Source: Pseudoxanthomonas sp. X-1 (GTDB taxonomy: Bacteria > Pseudomonadota > Gammaproteobacteria > Xanthomonadales > Xanthomonadaceae). Taken from it: DNA of 64,000 bases. How positions within the stretch are numbered: the stretch's first letter is position 1; the number at the start of each line of letters is the position of its first letter. The position numbers were made by a program, and so were the translations under genes. The stretch lies in contig NZ_CP083376.1 in assembly GCF_020042665.1 (NCBI RefSeq), positions 842,001 to 906,000 of the forward strand, given 5' to 3'. Of the stretch, positions 56,775 through 64,000 are shown in pieces. The notes under the pieces are model-generated. The model saw nothing but the letters and a program-made list of their open reading frames with translations. It was not told where the DNA came from and made no database searches.

Positions 56775-56834
56775 GTGGGAGCCGCCATGGCGGCGATGAG
56801 GCGCTACCGGGAAAGCCTCATCGCCGCCATCGGC
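56775..56834. repeat. REP-like palindrome (GTGGGAGCCGCC family)
   Basis: GTGGGAGCCGCCATGGCGGC with inverse arm GCCTCATCGCCGCCATCGGC. Confidence 0.8.
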
Positions 56835-56952
56835 CAAAAAGGCAACAAGGGTGGCCCCACGCAAGGCAACAACGCTTCCAGGCGGCCTTTGCGTCACCGA
56901 TGGCCCAGCGCGCGCGCCGCTAAAAGCAGGCGCTATCGTCAGTCAGGCCGTT

Positions 56953-56989
56953 GTGGGAGCCGCCACGGCGGCGATAGGGCTTTCCCGCC
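56953..56989. repeat. REP-like repeat, partial copy
   Basis: GTGGGAGCCGCCACGGCGGC followed by GATAGGGCTTTCCC: left half of the family element. Confidence 0.75.
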
Positions 56990-57035
56990 GAGCCGTCACC
57001 ACCATGACCAAAAGGAGCCAAGAGGCTGGCCCACG

Positions 57036-57060
57036 ATAAACGGCGCCCAGTCGGCGCCTT
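57036..57060 (-). terminator. Weak terminator after the M17 aminopeptidase gene
   Basis: On the minus strand GGCGCC, loop GACTG, GGCGCC then GTTTAT. The stem is short and the T run only three long. Confidence 0.4.
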
Positions 57061-57063
57061 GCC

Positions 57064-58437
57064 TCACCCCGCGTAGCGGCTGCGCAGCATCTCGAACGCC
57101 GCGCGCAGCGCCATCGCCTCGCCGCCGGCCGGGCGGCCCGGGCGATCGCTGTCGTTCCAGGCGTACACATCCAGGTGCGCCCACGGCGTGCCGGCCGGGA
57201 CGAAGCGCTCCAGGTACAGCGCGGCGGTGACCGCGCCGGCCATGCGCGAGCCGGCGTTGGCCAGGTCGGCCACGTGGCTGGTCAGGTAGCGCAGGTACGG
57301 CCGCCACAGCGGCAGCCGCCACAGCGGATCGCGCGTGCGCTCGCCGGCGGCCAGCCAGGCGTTGGCCAGCGTGTCGTCGTTGGAGAACAGCACCGGCAGC
57401 TCCGGCCCCAGCGCGATGCGCGCCGCGCCGGTGAGCGTGGCGAAGTCCAGCAGCACCTCGGGCTTGTCCTCGCCGGCATGGGCCAGCGCATCGCCCAGGA
57501 TCACCCGGCCTTCGGCGTCGGTATTGTCGATCTCCACACTGACGCCAGTGCGCGTGGCGATGATCTCGCCAGGACGGAAGGCGTTGGGGCCGACCGCGTT
57601 CTCCACCGCCGGCACCAGCAGGGTCAGGCGCACCGGCAGGCGCTGGCGCATCACCAGCTCGGCCAGTGCGATCGCATGCGCCGCGCCGCCCATGTCCTTC
57701 TTCATGTTGCGCATGCCGTCGGCCGGCTTGAGGTCCAGCCCGCCGGTGTCGAAGCACACGCCCTTGCCGACCAGCGACACCTTCGGCGCATCCTCGGCGC
57801 CCCAGCGCAGCGCGATCAGGCGCGGGGCGCGGTGCGAGGCGCGGCCCACCGCGTGGATCGCGGGGAAGTTGCGTTCCAGCAGCGCATCGCCGGTGACCGC
57901 CTCGACCTGCGCGCCGTGCTCGGCGCCGATCCTGCGAACCACGGCTTCCAGCTCGTCCGGACCCATGTCCTCGGTCGGCGTGTTGACCAGATCGCGCACA
58001 CGCAGGCATGCGGCCAGCAGGTCGTCGGTGCGCGCATCGGCCGCCGCGCGCAGCAGCCGCGCCGGCGCGCGCGTGGCGGTCTTGTAGCGGTCGAAACGGT
58101 AGGCGCCCAGGCCCCAACCCAGCTCCAGCGCCGCGCGTGCGTCGGCGGAGAGTTCGCTCACCACCTCCCAGGCGCTGCCGGACGGCAGGCCCATCGGCGC
58201 ATGGCCGTAGGACAGTGGATCGCCCGCATCGGCGATGCCCAGCACCGCGCCGGCCACGCCGTCATCGCCCGGCAGCAGCGCCAGTGTGCCCGGCGCGGCA
58301 CCGAAGCCCTGCGCCTGCAACCAAGCGGCCACCGCCGGCGCCTGCTGCGCGCACCAGGCGCCGAACTGCTCGCGCTGCAGCACGTGCAGCGGGCGCACCT
58401 GGTCGGTGCGGGCATCGAGAAAGGCGGGCGCGGTCAT
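57064..58437 (-). CDS. M17 leucyl aminopeptidase family protein
   Basis: 457 aa. The catalytic domain shows the metal-binding motifs in order: VGKGVCFDTGGLDLKP (about 250), KKDMGGAA and the family signature NTDAEGRVILGDAL (about 316). The N-terminal domain is shorter and divergent relative to PepA, so PepB-like or generic M17 naming is safer. It cleaves N-terminal residues from peptides in the cytoplasm. ATG 58437 overlaps the stop of the upstream HAD gene (ATGA). Confidence 0.93.
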   Translation of the reverse strand: MTAPAFLDARTDQVRPLHVLQREQFGAWCAQQAPAVAAWLQAQGFGAAPGTLALLPGDDGVAGAVLGIADAGDPLSYGHAPMGLPSGSAWEVVSELSADARAALELGWGLGAYRFDRYKTATRAPARLLRAAADARTDDLLAACLRVRDLVNTPTEDMGPDELEAVVRRIGAEHGAQVEAVTGDALLERNFPAIHAVGRASHRAPRLIALRWGAEDAPKVSLVGKGVCFDTGGLDLKPADGMRNMKKDMGGAAHAIALAELVMRQRLPVRLTLLVPAVENAVGPNAFRPGEIIATRTGVSVEIDNTDAEGRVILGDALAHAGEDKPEVLLDFATLTGAARIALGPELPVLFSNDDTLANAWLAAGERTRDPLWRLPLWRPYLRYLTSHVADLANAGSRMAGAVTAALYLERFVPAGTPWAHLDVYAWNDSDRPGRPAGGEAMALRAAFEMLRSRYAG

Positions 58438-59153
58438 GCGGCGGCGGAGTCCTTGTCGTCCAGGTGCGCGTCGAGCCAGTCGGCCAGCGCGGTGAGCGTG
58501 GAAAATTCCAGGTCGGGCCGCGGCTCGTCCAGCGGCCAGTCGGCGCCCTCGCGGTTGAGCCAGGCCGCGCGCAGCCCCGCGCGCATCGCGCCGGCCGCGT
58601 CCATCACCGCGTGGTCGCCCACGTGCAGCACCTGTTCGGGCGGCAGGTCCAGGCGCACGCACGCGGCATGGAAGATGCTGGCTTCCGGCTTGGCCGCGCC
58701 GTGCTCGCGCGCGCCCAGCTGGAACACGAAATGCTCGGCCAGCCCGCAGCGCGCCAGGTCGGCATTGCCGTTGGTCAGCGCCGCCACCGGCACGCGCGCG
58801 GCCATGCGCTTCAGGGCGTCGATGGCGTCGGGATAGCATTCGACCTTGTTGCGTTCGGCGTAGAAGATCTCGAACGCGGGCTCAAGCAGCGCCATGTCGG
58901 CCTGGCTATCGCGCAGCGCCTGTTCCAGGGTCAGCTTGCGCAGCGTGGACAGGTCGTGGATCAGGTGCGGGTTGTCGGCGAAGACCTGGGTACGCAGCTC
59001 GCGCATCGCCTCGATGGGGAACTGGCGCGCGGTGGCGGGGCTGTGGACTACCAGCCAGTCATGCATCCTGCGTTCGATGCGCTCACCGATCGGCGCGAAC
59101 GGCCACAGGGTGTCGTCCAAGTCGAGGGTGACGGCGCGGATGTCGAAGGTCAT
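58434..59153 (-). CDS. HAD-superfamily hydrolase, YigB-like
   Basis: 239 aa. HAD motif I DLDDTLWP (about 11-18), motif II LTNGNADL, motif III AAKPEASIF and motif IV HVGDHAVMDAAGA are all present, with a helical cap between I and II. E. coli YigB dephosphorylates FMN among others, but the substrate here is unproven. Translationally coupled to the aminopeptidase. Confidence 0.92.
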   Translation of the reverse strand: MTFDIRAVTLDLDDTLWPFAPIGERIERRMHDWLVVHSPATARQFPIEAMRELRTQVFADNPHLIHDLSTLRKLTLEQALRDSQADMALLEPAFEIFYAERNKVECYPDAIDALKRMAARVPVAALTNGNADLARCGLAEHFVFQLGAREHGAAKPEASIFHAACVRLDLPPEQVLHVGDHAVMDAAGAMRAGLRAAWLNREGADWPLDEPRPDLEFSTLTALADWLDAHLDDKDSAAA

Positions 59154-59204
59154 GGGGACATTTTAGCCTGTGGGCTGTGGCGCCTGCCTTGAGGGGCGCA
59201 GCCG

Positions 59205-59300
<96 letters not shown>

Positions 59301-59310
<10 letters not shown>

Positions 59311-59541
59311 CTGTCTGAGCCGTAAAGCACGCCGAGCACCGCAGCAAAGTAGGGCCGAAGAGGGGCCCCTGTTTGAGCGAAGCGAGTTTGGGCCCCGTGC
59401 CCTGCTTTGCGAGGAGCGCAGGGGACCGACGCGCAGCGTCGGCGTGCGTTTTACCCCCTCTTCGGGGCCCGGCGAGAAGCGGTTTTGCTTCCTTTTGACA
59501 AGACAAAAGGAAGTCGCGCCTGCAAGGCGCGAAAGCTTTGC
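59301..59541 (+). ncRNA. Structured intergenic element, left copy (candidate structured RNA)
   Basis: About 241 bp. Predicted helices: H1 59344-59355 with 59399-59410 (12 bp); H2 59362-59368 with 59390-59396 (7 bp, loop containing GAGCGAAGCGAG); H3 59426-59432 with 59436-59442 (7 bp); H4 59488-59497 with 59504-59513 (10 bp, loop ACAAGA). Each helix is also formed in the right copy despite base differences, through compensatory changes. Its ends are fully conserved between copies. Whether it is transcribed is not known. Confidence 0.55.
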
Positions 59542-59656
59542 ACTGGGGCGCGCTGTAGGCGCGTTGCCTTTGCTCTGCTAGTGCTGGTGTTGGTCTGTAG
59601 GGAAACTTGAATCTAATTTGCAAGCATTACTTGAGCGCCAGTCCGCACTTCTCAAA

Positions 59657-59881
59657 GCAAAGCTTTCGCACGGCTTCGCCGCGCGAGCTACTTTTGTCTT
59701 GTCAAAAGTAGCCAAAACCGCTTCTCGCCGGGACGCGAGCCGCCGCTACGCGGCGGTCCCCTGCGCTTCTCGGAAGTCAGGGCACGTCGCCCAAACTCGC
59801 TTCGCTCAAACAGGGGCGACTCTTCGGCCCTGACTTCCTGCGATGCTCGGCTCGCTTTACGGCTCAGACAGGTAGAGCAAC
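59657..59881 (-). ncRNA. Structured intergenic element, right copy (candidate structured RNA)
   Basis: About 225 bp, reverse orientation. Read on the minus strand it matches the left copy, with identical outer 28 bp and inner 13 bp. H1 is GGAAGTCAGGGC / GCCCTGACTTCC, H2 GTCGCCC / GGGCGAC, H3 CCGCCGC / GCGGCGG, and H4 GCTACTTTTG / CAAAAGTAGC. All are fully paired, with different bases from the left copy at nine pair positions. Confidence 0.55.
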
Positions 59882-60015
59882 AGCCAAGGCACAGCAACAG
59901 CCAAAGCACAGCAACAGCCAAAGCACGGCAAAAGCAGCAGCAAGAACCACGGCAGGTGCAACAGCGACAGCAACAACAGCAGGCAACGGCAACCGCAACG
60001 GCAAGCAACAGCAAC
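59876..60015. repeat. CAACAGCCAAAGCACAG tandem repeat and AACGGC run
   Basis: Three 17-bp units (AGCAACAGCCAAAGCAC) followed by CAACAGCGACAGCAACAAC and GGCAACGGCAACC runs, down to the end of the AI-2E transporter gene. Confidence 0.8.
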
Positions 60016-60017
60016 GG

Positions 60018-61118
60018 CTATTCCATCAGCCGCGCCCACCCCTCCATCCCCTGCACCCGCGCGAGCACCAGCTTGATGCACACCAGCATCGGCACCGCCA
60101 GCAGCAGCCCCACGATCCCCCACAGCGAGCCGAACACCATCAGCGACAGGATCAGGATCAGCGGCGAGAGCCGCATCTGCCGGCCCAGCACGATCGGCGT
60201 GATCACCTGGCCTTCCAGCGTGTGCAGGCCCAGGTAGATCGCCGCCGGCAGCAGCGAGGGCCAGGCCTCGTCGAAGGTGGTCAGGCCCACCACCAGCATC
60301 ATCACCATGCCGATCAGCGGGCCGACGTAGGGCGCGAAGTTGAGGATCGCCACCATCGTGCCCCACAGCAGCGCGTCGGCCAGCGGAAACTTCAGCAGCA
60401 TCAGCGCGCCGGCGAACAGCACGCCCACCACGAAATTGATCAGGCTGATGGTCAGCACATAGCGCGAGACCGCGCGTTCGATCGATTGCAGGATGCCCAC
60501 GGTCAGCTTCTGCTGCTGGCGCCTGGGCAGCAGCGCGACGGCGTGGCGCTGCAGCGGCTGGCCGTAGACCATGAAGAAGAACGTCAGCAGCACCACCGCC
60601 AGCACCGAGGCGATCATGCGCGGGGTGGCGGTCAGCGTGCGATACGGATCGTCCACCGTGCGCATCACCTGCGGCCGGCGGCCGGTGTCGCCGGCGGCGG
60701 CGCGGGCGAAGTTCTCGGCCGCCTGGTTGGCGTCGTAGACCGGCTTGGTCAGCGCATGCAGCTTGGGCGCGAGCTGGCGCAGTTCGCGCGGGGCCGCCTT
60801 GGCCCAGGCCGCGGCCGGCGGCACCATCTGGTAGGCCAGCGCGCCGGCGGCGGCCAGGCCGAGCAGCAGCACCAGCAGCGCGCCCAGGAAGCGCGGCACA
60901 TAGATCCGCTGCAGGCCGCGCAGCAGCGGGTTGCCGACCAGCGCCAGGAACACGGCCAGCAGCACCGGCAGGATCACCGCCTGGGCCAGCCACAGCGTGT
61001 AGCCGCAGGCCAGGAAGGCCAGGATCACCAGCGACAGCGGCCCGCGCGGGCGCGGCGCCACCGGCTTGACGGGCAGGGGCGTCTGGGCCGGCGTCAGATC
61101 GGCTTCGGTCGTGGACAT
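60018..61118 (-). CDS. AI-2E family transporter
   Basis: 366 aa with about eight membrane helices; the C-terminal block holds NFAPYVGPLIGMV (about 270-282) and the family segment LHTLEGQVITPIVLGRQMRLSP. Members are permeases of the PerM/TqsA type; substrates include autoinducer-2 in E. coli but also Na+/H+ exchange elsewhere, so no substrate is claimed. Downstream lies the repeat region, with no clear terminator. Confidence 0.92.
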   Translation of the reverse strand: MSTTEADLTPAQTPLPVKPVAPRPRGPLSLVILAFLACGYTLWLAQAVILPVLLAVFLALVGNPLLRGLQRIYVPRFLGALLVLLLGLAAAGALAYQMVPPAAAWAKAAPRELRQLAPKLHALTKPVYDANQAAENFARAAAGDTGRRPQVMRTVDDPYRTLTATPRMIASVLAVVLLTFFFMVYGQPLQRHAVALLPRRQQQKLTVGILQSIERAVSRYVLTISLINFVVGVLFAGALMLLKFPLADALLWGTMVAILNFAPYVGPLIGMVMMLVVGLTTFDEAWPSLLPAAIYLGLHTLEGQVITPIVLGRQMRLSPLILILSLMVFGSLWGIVGLLLAVPMLVCIKLVLARVQGMEGWARLME

Positions 61119-61130
61119 GCGGCGGGTGGC

Positions 61131-61712
61131 TCAGCGTTCGGAGACGTCGGTGGCCGCTTCGGCCGGCCGCGGCGCCTGCGGCGCGCGGGCATCGGTCCGG
61201 CCGCGCGCCTGGGCGGTGCCGCCATAGGATGACACGCCGCGCGCGGGCGCCTGTCCGCCGTCGGCCGTGGCCAGGCCGGCAGCGTGGATGGTGGCGTTCT
61301 GCTGCGCCAGCTGCGCGGCGGCGTCCGCATCGCCGGTGGCGGCGGCGGTCCCGGCCGCGGCGGCGGCCTGGTGCGTGGCCACGGCCGCCGACTGCGCGCT
61401 GCCGGCCGCGTCGTGGGCCTTGTCCGCCGCCTGGTCGGCCTGCCACGCGGCCATGGCCGCCTGCAGCGAGGTGAACATCCCCGACACCGCGCTCACCGAG
61501 CGCAGCCACTTGGTTGCCCCGACCGCGCGCATCGGCCGCGTCTGCCCGATCACGAAGCCCAGCCCCAGCCCGGCCAGCACGATGCGCCACGGCGTCCAGC
61601 CGCGCTTCCAGTGCCCGAGCAGGGCATCGGCATCGGCCAGCGTCTGCGCGCGGCGGTGTTCGACCAGGGCCTCGGCGCGATCAACGCGATGGCGTAGATG
61701 GGCGAAGCTCAT
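61131..61712 (-). CDS. Hypothetical Ala-rich protein of the yqjD-yqjE cluster
   Basis: 193 aa, no domain recognised with confidence. A basic helical N-terminus (MSFAHLRHRVDRAEALVEHRR) and a hydrophobic stretch (IVLAGLGLGFVIG, about 44-56) are followed by an Ala/Gln/Asp-rich, probably helical part. Its position after the yqjE-like gene matches the small yqjK-type proteins of related clusters. The ATG overlaps the upstream stop (ATGA). Confidence 0.72.
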   Translation of the reverse strand: MSFAHLRHRVDRAEALVEHRRAQTLADADALLGHWKRGWTPWRIVLAGLGLGFVIGQTRPMRAVGATKWLRSVSAVSGMFTSLQAAMAAWQADQAADKAHDAAGSAQSAAVATHQAAAAAGTAAATGDADAAAQLAQQNATIHAAGLATADGGQAPARGVSSYGGTAQARGRTDARAPQAPRPAEAATDVSER

Positions 61713-62209
61713 GGCGTGCCTCCTCCGGACTGTGCGCGCAGCTGCTCGGCCGCCGAGCGCGCCTCGGGGCCGGCCTCTTCCTCCTCGTCGTCGTCGCCCA
61801 GGCCCATGGCCTTGAGCTGACGCCGCGTGGCGTCCATCCGGCTGAAGCCGAAGTAGCGCAGCGTCTGCCACACGCCCAGCGCGGTGATCGCCAGGCTCAG
61901 CCCGGCGGCCACCGACAGCGCGCCGAGCCAGGACAGCCCCATGCGTTGCAGCAGCGCGATCAGTGCGCCCATCAGCAGCAGCCAGCTGGACACGCCGAAC
62001 GCAGCCGCGACCGACATCCACACCATCGCCCGCGCCAGGGAGGCGCGGGCGAGGGCGAAGTCGGCCAGGACCAGCCGGCGCAGTGACCTGGCGGTGGCCA
62101 CCGCCGAGGACAGGCTGTCCTTGCCGGCCTTGCCGACGCGGCGCAGGCTCTCGTCCAGCGAGGGCGTTGCGTCGTCGCCGGGGGCGGCGTCGTGGTCGGG
62201 CGCGCTCAC
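61709..62209 (-). CDS. YqjE / phage-holin-superfamily III membrane protein
   Basis: 166 aa from a GTG start. Two membrane helices (about 60-80 and 85-110) in the DUF1469/YqjE pattern, with a charged tail (GDDDEEEEAGPE). In related bacteria yqjD-yqjE-yqjK encode ribosome- and membrane-associated stationary-phase proteins; the role of YqjE is unknown. Coupled to the next gene. Confidence 0.85.
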   Translation of the reverse strand: MSAPDHDAAPGDDATPSLDESLRRVGKAGKDSLSSAVATARSLRRLVLADFALARASLARAMVWMSVAAAFGVSSWLLLMGALIALLQRMGLSWLGALSVAAGLSLAITALGVWQTLRYFGFSRMDATRRQLKAMGLGDDDEEEEAGPEARSAAEQLRAQSGGGTP

Positions 62210-62240
62210 GCCGGCTCCGCTGTCACGGTCGCGCGGGCGA

Positions 62241-62597
62241 TCAATCGCTGCTGCGTCCCAGCTTGGCGATGACCCAGCCGGCGGCCAGGGCGATGCCGAA
62301 GGAGGCCAGCGGGCGCTCGCGGATCAGTTCGGCGGCGCTGTCGATCAGGTCGCGGCCCTTTTCCACCAGCGCATCGACCTGCTCGCGCGCAGCTTCGCCA
62401 CCGAACTCGGCGGCGCTCAGGCCGGCCAGCGCGCCGTCGGACAGCTCGGCCTTGGCCGTGGCCTTGCCCAGGCGCAGTTCGTCGCCGGCGACCGAAGCGG
62501 CGCCCTTGACCGCATCGCTGGCGGCGGAGGCGGCGGACTTGAGGTGTTCCCCGGCCTCACCGAGGGAGGACTTCATCTTGTTGGCGGCGTCGGACAT
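62241..62597 (-). CDS. YqjD/ElaB-like DUF883 protein
   Basis: 118 aa from ATG 62597 (MSDAANKMKSSLGEAGEH); an in-frame start at 62627 is less likely. A long amphipathic helical region ends in the DUF883 signature ELIRERPLASFGIALAAGWVIAKL (about 89-113), a C-terminal membrane anchor. E. coli YqjD and ElaB bind ribosomes at the membrane in stationary phase. First gene of the yqj-like cluster. Confidence 0.87.
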   Translation of the reverse strand: MSDAANKMKSSLGEAGEHLKSAASAASDAVKGAASVAGDELRLGKATAKAELSDGALAGLSAAEFGGEAAREQVDALVEKGRDLIDSAAELIRERPLASFGIALAAGWVIAKLGRSSD

Positions 62598-62706
62598 GGC
62601 ATTGGCTCCTGGATCGGGGTAGGACAACGAAGGTCGAGCCTACCCCAGGGCCGCATGAATGCCCTGTCAGCGCGACGCATGCGGCCCGTGACGGGACGGC
62701 CAGCAT

Positions 62707-64000
62707 TCAGCGCATCAGCAGCGTGCCGTCCTCGCCGTCACGCAGCACGCGCAGCACCAGCTGCTGCGGCGGCTTGGCGAAGCTGCCGCGGAAGCTGGGC
62801 AGGTCGGCGAAGCGGCCGTTACTGCCTTCGATGATCACATCGCCGCTGCGCAGGCCATTGCTCCAGGCGCGGCTGCGCGGCTGCACCTGACCGACCTGCA
62901 CGCCGCCGCTGACACCGTTGGCGCGCAGGGTCTGGCGCAGGGCCTCGTCGACCTCGTTGAAGGTCGCGCCCGACAGGCGCGGGTCCAGCTGCGCGCCGGG
63001 CAGATCGCGCTGCTGTTCCTTCAGGCCCACGCGCAGGCTCAGCGGCTTGCCGTCGCGGCGGATGTCCAGGGTGACCTGGCTGCCCACGCCCTGCAGGCCT
63101 TCGAAGTTGTGCAGCGCCGCGCTGTTGTCGATGCGCTGGCTGTTGGCCTGCAGCACCACGTCACCGGGCTTGAGCCCTGCGGCGGCCGCGCCCGAACCGG
63201 GGTAGACGCCCGTCACCAGCGCGCCGCGCGGCGTGTCCAGGCCCAGCGCGGTGGCCAGGCGCTGATCGACGTCCTGGGTGGTCACGCCCAGCGTGCCGCG
63301 CTTGACCACGCCCTTGTTGGTATAGAGCTGCTCGGCGATGTTGCGCGCCAGGTCGATCGGGATGGCGAAGCCCAGCCCGATGTTGCCGGCCATCGAGCCG
63401 GACGGATTGAAGCTGGCGGTGTTGATGCCCACCAGCTGGCCCTGCAGGTTGACCAGCGCGCCGCCCGAGTTGCCCGGGTTGATCGAGGCGTCGGTCTGGA
63501 TGAAGTTCTGGTAGCCGGCCACCGGGATGCCGCTGCGGCCCACCGCCGAGACGATGCCCGAGGTCACCGTCTGGCCCAGGCCGTAGGGGTTGCCGACCGC
63601 CACGACGAAGTCGCCGACCTGCAGCCGGTCGCTGTCGCCCAGCGGGATCTGGGTCAGGTCCTTGGGCGGGATGCGGATCAGGGCCACGTCGGTGTCCGGG
63701 TCCGAACCGAGGAACTCGGCCTCCACCGTGCGCCCGTCGCTCAGCGTCACCGACACGCCGTCGGCGTTCTCCACCACGTGGTGGTTGGTGAGCACCAGGC
63801 CGCGCTGCGCATCGATGATCACGCCCGAGCCGAGCGCGCGCTGCACCCGTTCCTGCGGCATGTTGGGGATGCCGAACAGCCGGCGGAAGATCGGATCGTT
63901 GGCGAACGGCCCCAGCGGGCTGGCCACGCGCACGGTCTGGCGGCTGTAGACGCTCACCACCGCCGGGGTGACGCGCTTGAGCATCGGCGCCAGCGAGGGC
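62707..64000 (-). CDS. degP: DegP/DegQ-type periplasmic serine protease, N-terminus outside the window
   Basis: About 431 codons are visible; the 5' end runs past position 64000. Trypsin-like domain with catalytic His in LTNHHVVENA, Asp in DPDTDVALIRI and Ser in GNSGGALVN. Two PDZ domains follow; the first has GVYPGSGAAAAGLKPGDVVLQ, the second is shorter and ends LRDGEDGTLLMR. The family degrades or refolds misfolded envelope proteins. The segment before LKRVTPAVVSVYS fits the usual conserved start of the mature protein, so only the signal region is missing. Confidence 0.93.
   Translation of the reverse strand, partial: PSLAPMLKRVTPAVVSVYSRQTVRVASPLGPFANDPIFRRLFGIPNMPQERVQRALGSGVIIDAQRGLVLTNHHVVENADGVSVTLSDGRTVEAEFLGSDPDTDVALIRIPPKDLTQIPLGDSDRLQVGDFVVAVGNPYGLGQTVTSGIVSAVGRSGIPVAGYQNFIQTDASINPGNSGGALVNLQGQLVGINTASFNPSGSMAGNIGLGFAIPIDLARNIAEQLYTNKGVVKRGTLGVTTQDVDQRLATALGLDTPRGALVTGVYPGSGAAAAGLKPGDVVLQANSQRIDNSAALHNFEGLQGVGSQVTLDIRRDGKPLSLRVGLKEQQRDLPGAQLDPRLSGATFNEVDEALRQTLRANGVSGGVQVGQVQPRSRAWSNGLRSGDVIIEGSNGRFADLPSFRGSFAKPPQQLVLRVLRDGEDGTLLMR

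Larger units (their letters stand above)
56702..57063. other. Intergenic region with two REP-like elements; no gene seen
   Basis: 362 bp between convergent genes. It holds REP-like copies at 56775-56834 (with inner GCGCTACCGGGAAAGC) and 56953-56989 (half element) and a small terminator-like hairpin at 57036-57060. No supported ORF. Confidence 0.65.

Overview
The window looks like chromosome from a high-GC gammaproteobacterium of the Xanthomonadaceae (Xanthomonas, Lysobacter, Luteimonas or Pseudoxanthomonas type; genus not resolved). Evidence: about 70% GC by eye, the family gene order prmA / DUF3426 / fis / purH / purD and accC / accB / tlpA / dsbD / groES / groEL, many GTG starts with 1-4 nt overlaps, and dispersed intergenic repeats typical of the family. 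It is mostly housekeeping chromosome. No rRNA, tRNA, CRISPR array, prophage or complete insertion sequence was seen.

Layout. 1-3914 (minus): a hybrid sensor kinase (3' end outside the window) coupled to a REC-GGDEF-EAL regulator whose output domains have lost their catalytic motifs. 3982-9030: a DUF4126 membrane protein, then a plus-strand run of DUF6776 protein, bactofilin, a second DUF6776 protein, erpA, nudC and ampE. 9445-14789 (minus): DUF2752 plus CD225/dispanin membrane proteins, an LplT-acyltransferase fusion and a YccS-type FUSC protein. 15082-21401 (minus): prmA, DUF3426, fis, a frameshifted VOC gene, purH, purD and a clear terminator. 21608-22935 (plus): two unrecognised envelope proteins. 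23402-28843 (minus): dsbD, tlpA, accB, an inserted four-helix-bundle gene, accC. 29000-32014: an XRE regulator, then groES-groEL with a sigma32-like promoter and a CIRCE operator. 32123-41046: a YcaQ-type glycosylase, a DAHP synthase behind an aromatic attenuator leader, an AsmA-like protein, lipA and prc. 41334-44798: two drug/metabolite permeases overlapping xdhC and mocA-like genes. 44964-51066 (minus): a lipoprotein hydrolase and a MacAB-like four-gene exporter. 51292-56701: an ABC exporter with a DesK/DesR-type two-component pair, then a membrane diguanylate cyclase. 57064-64000 (minus): M17 aminopeptidase, HAD phosphatase, an 860-bp repeat region, AI-2E transporter, yqjD/yqjE-type genes and a DegP/Q protease (5' end outside the window).

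How the parts work together. Themes are protein quality control (groESL, prc, degP, dsbD/tlpA), central biosynthesis (purHD, accBC, lipA, aromatic entry) and envelope export and signalling. The most interesting signals are not protein genes. First, an inverted pair of about 230-bp elements (59301-59881) in which four predicted helices carry compensatory base changes between copies, suggesting a structured RNA or DNA family. Second, a YYFWF leader peptide with an intrinsic terminator before the DAHP synthase gene. Third, a two-copy hairpin element (about 23050 and 37032). Fourth, GGGATTCG-type tandem repeats that bracket a four-helix-bundle gene splitting accB from accC. Fifth, an orphan strong terminator near 29779 that may end a small RNA.
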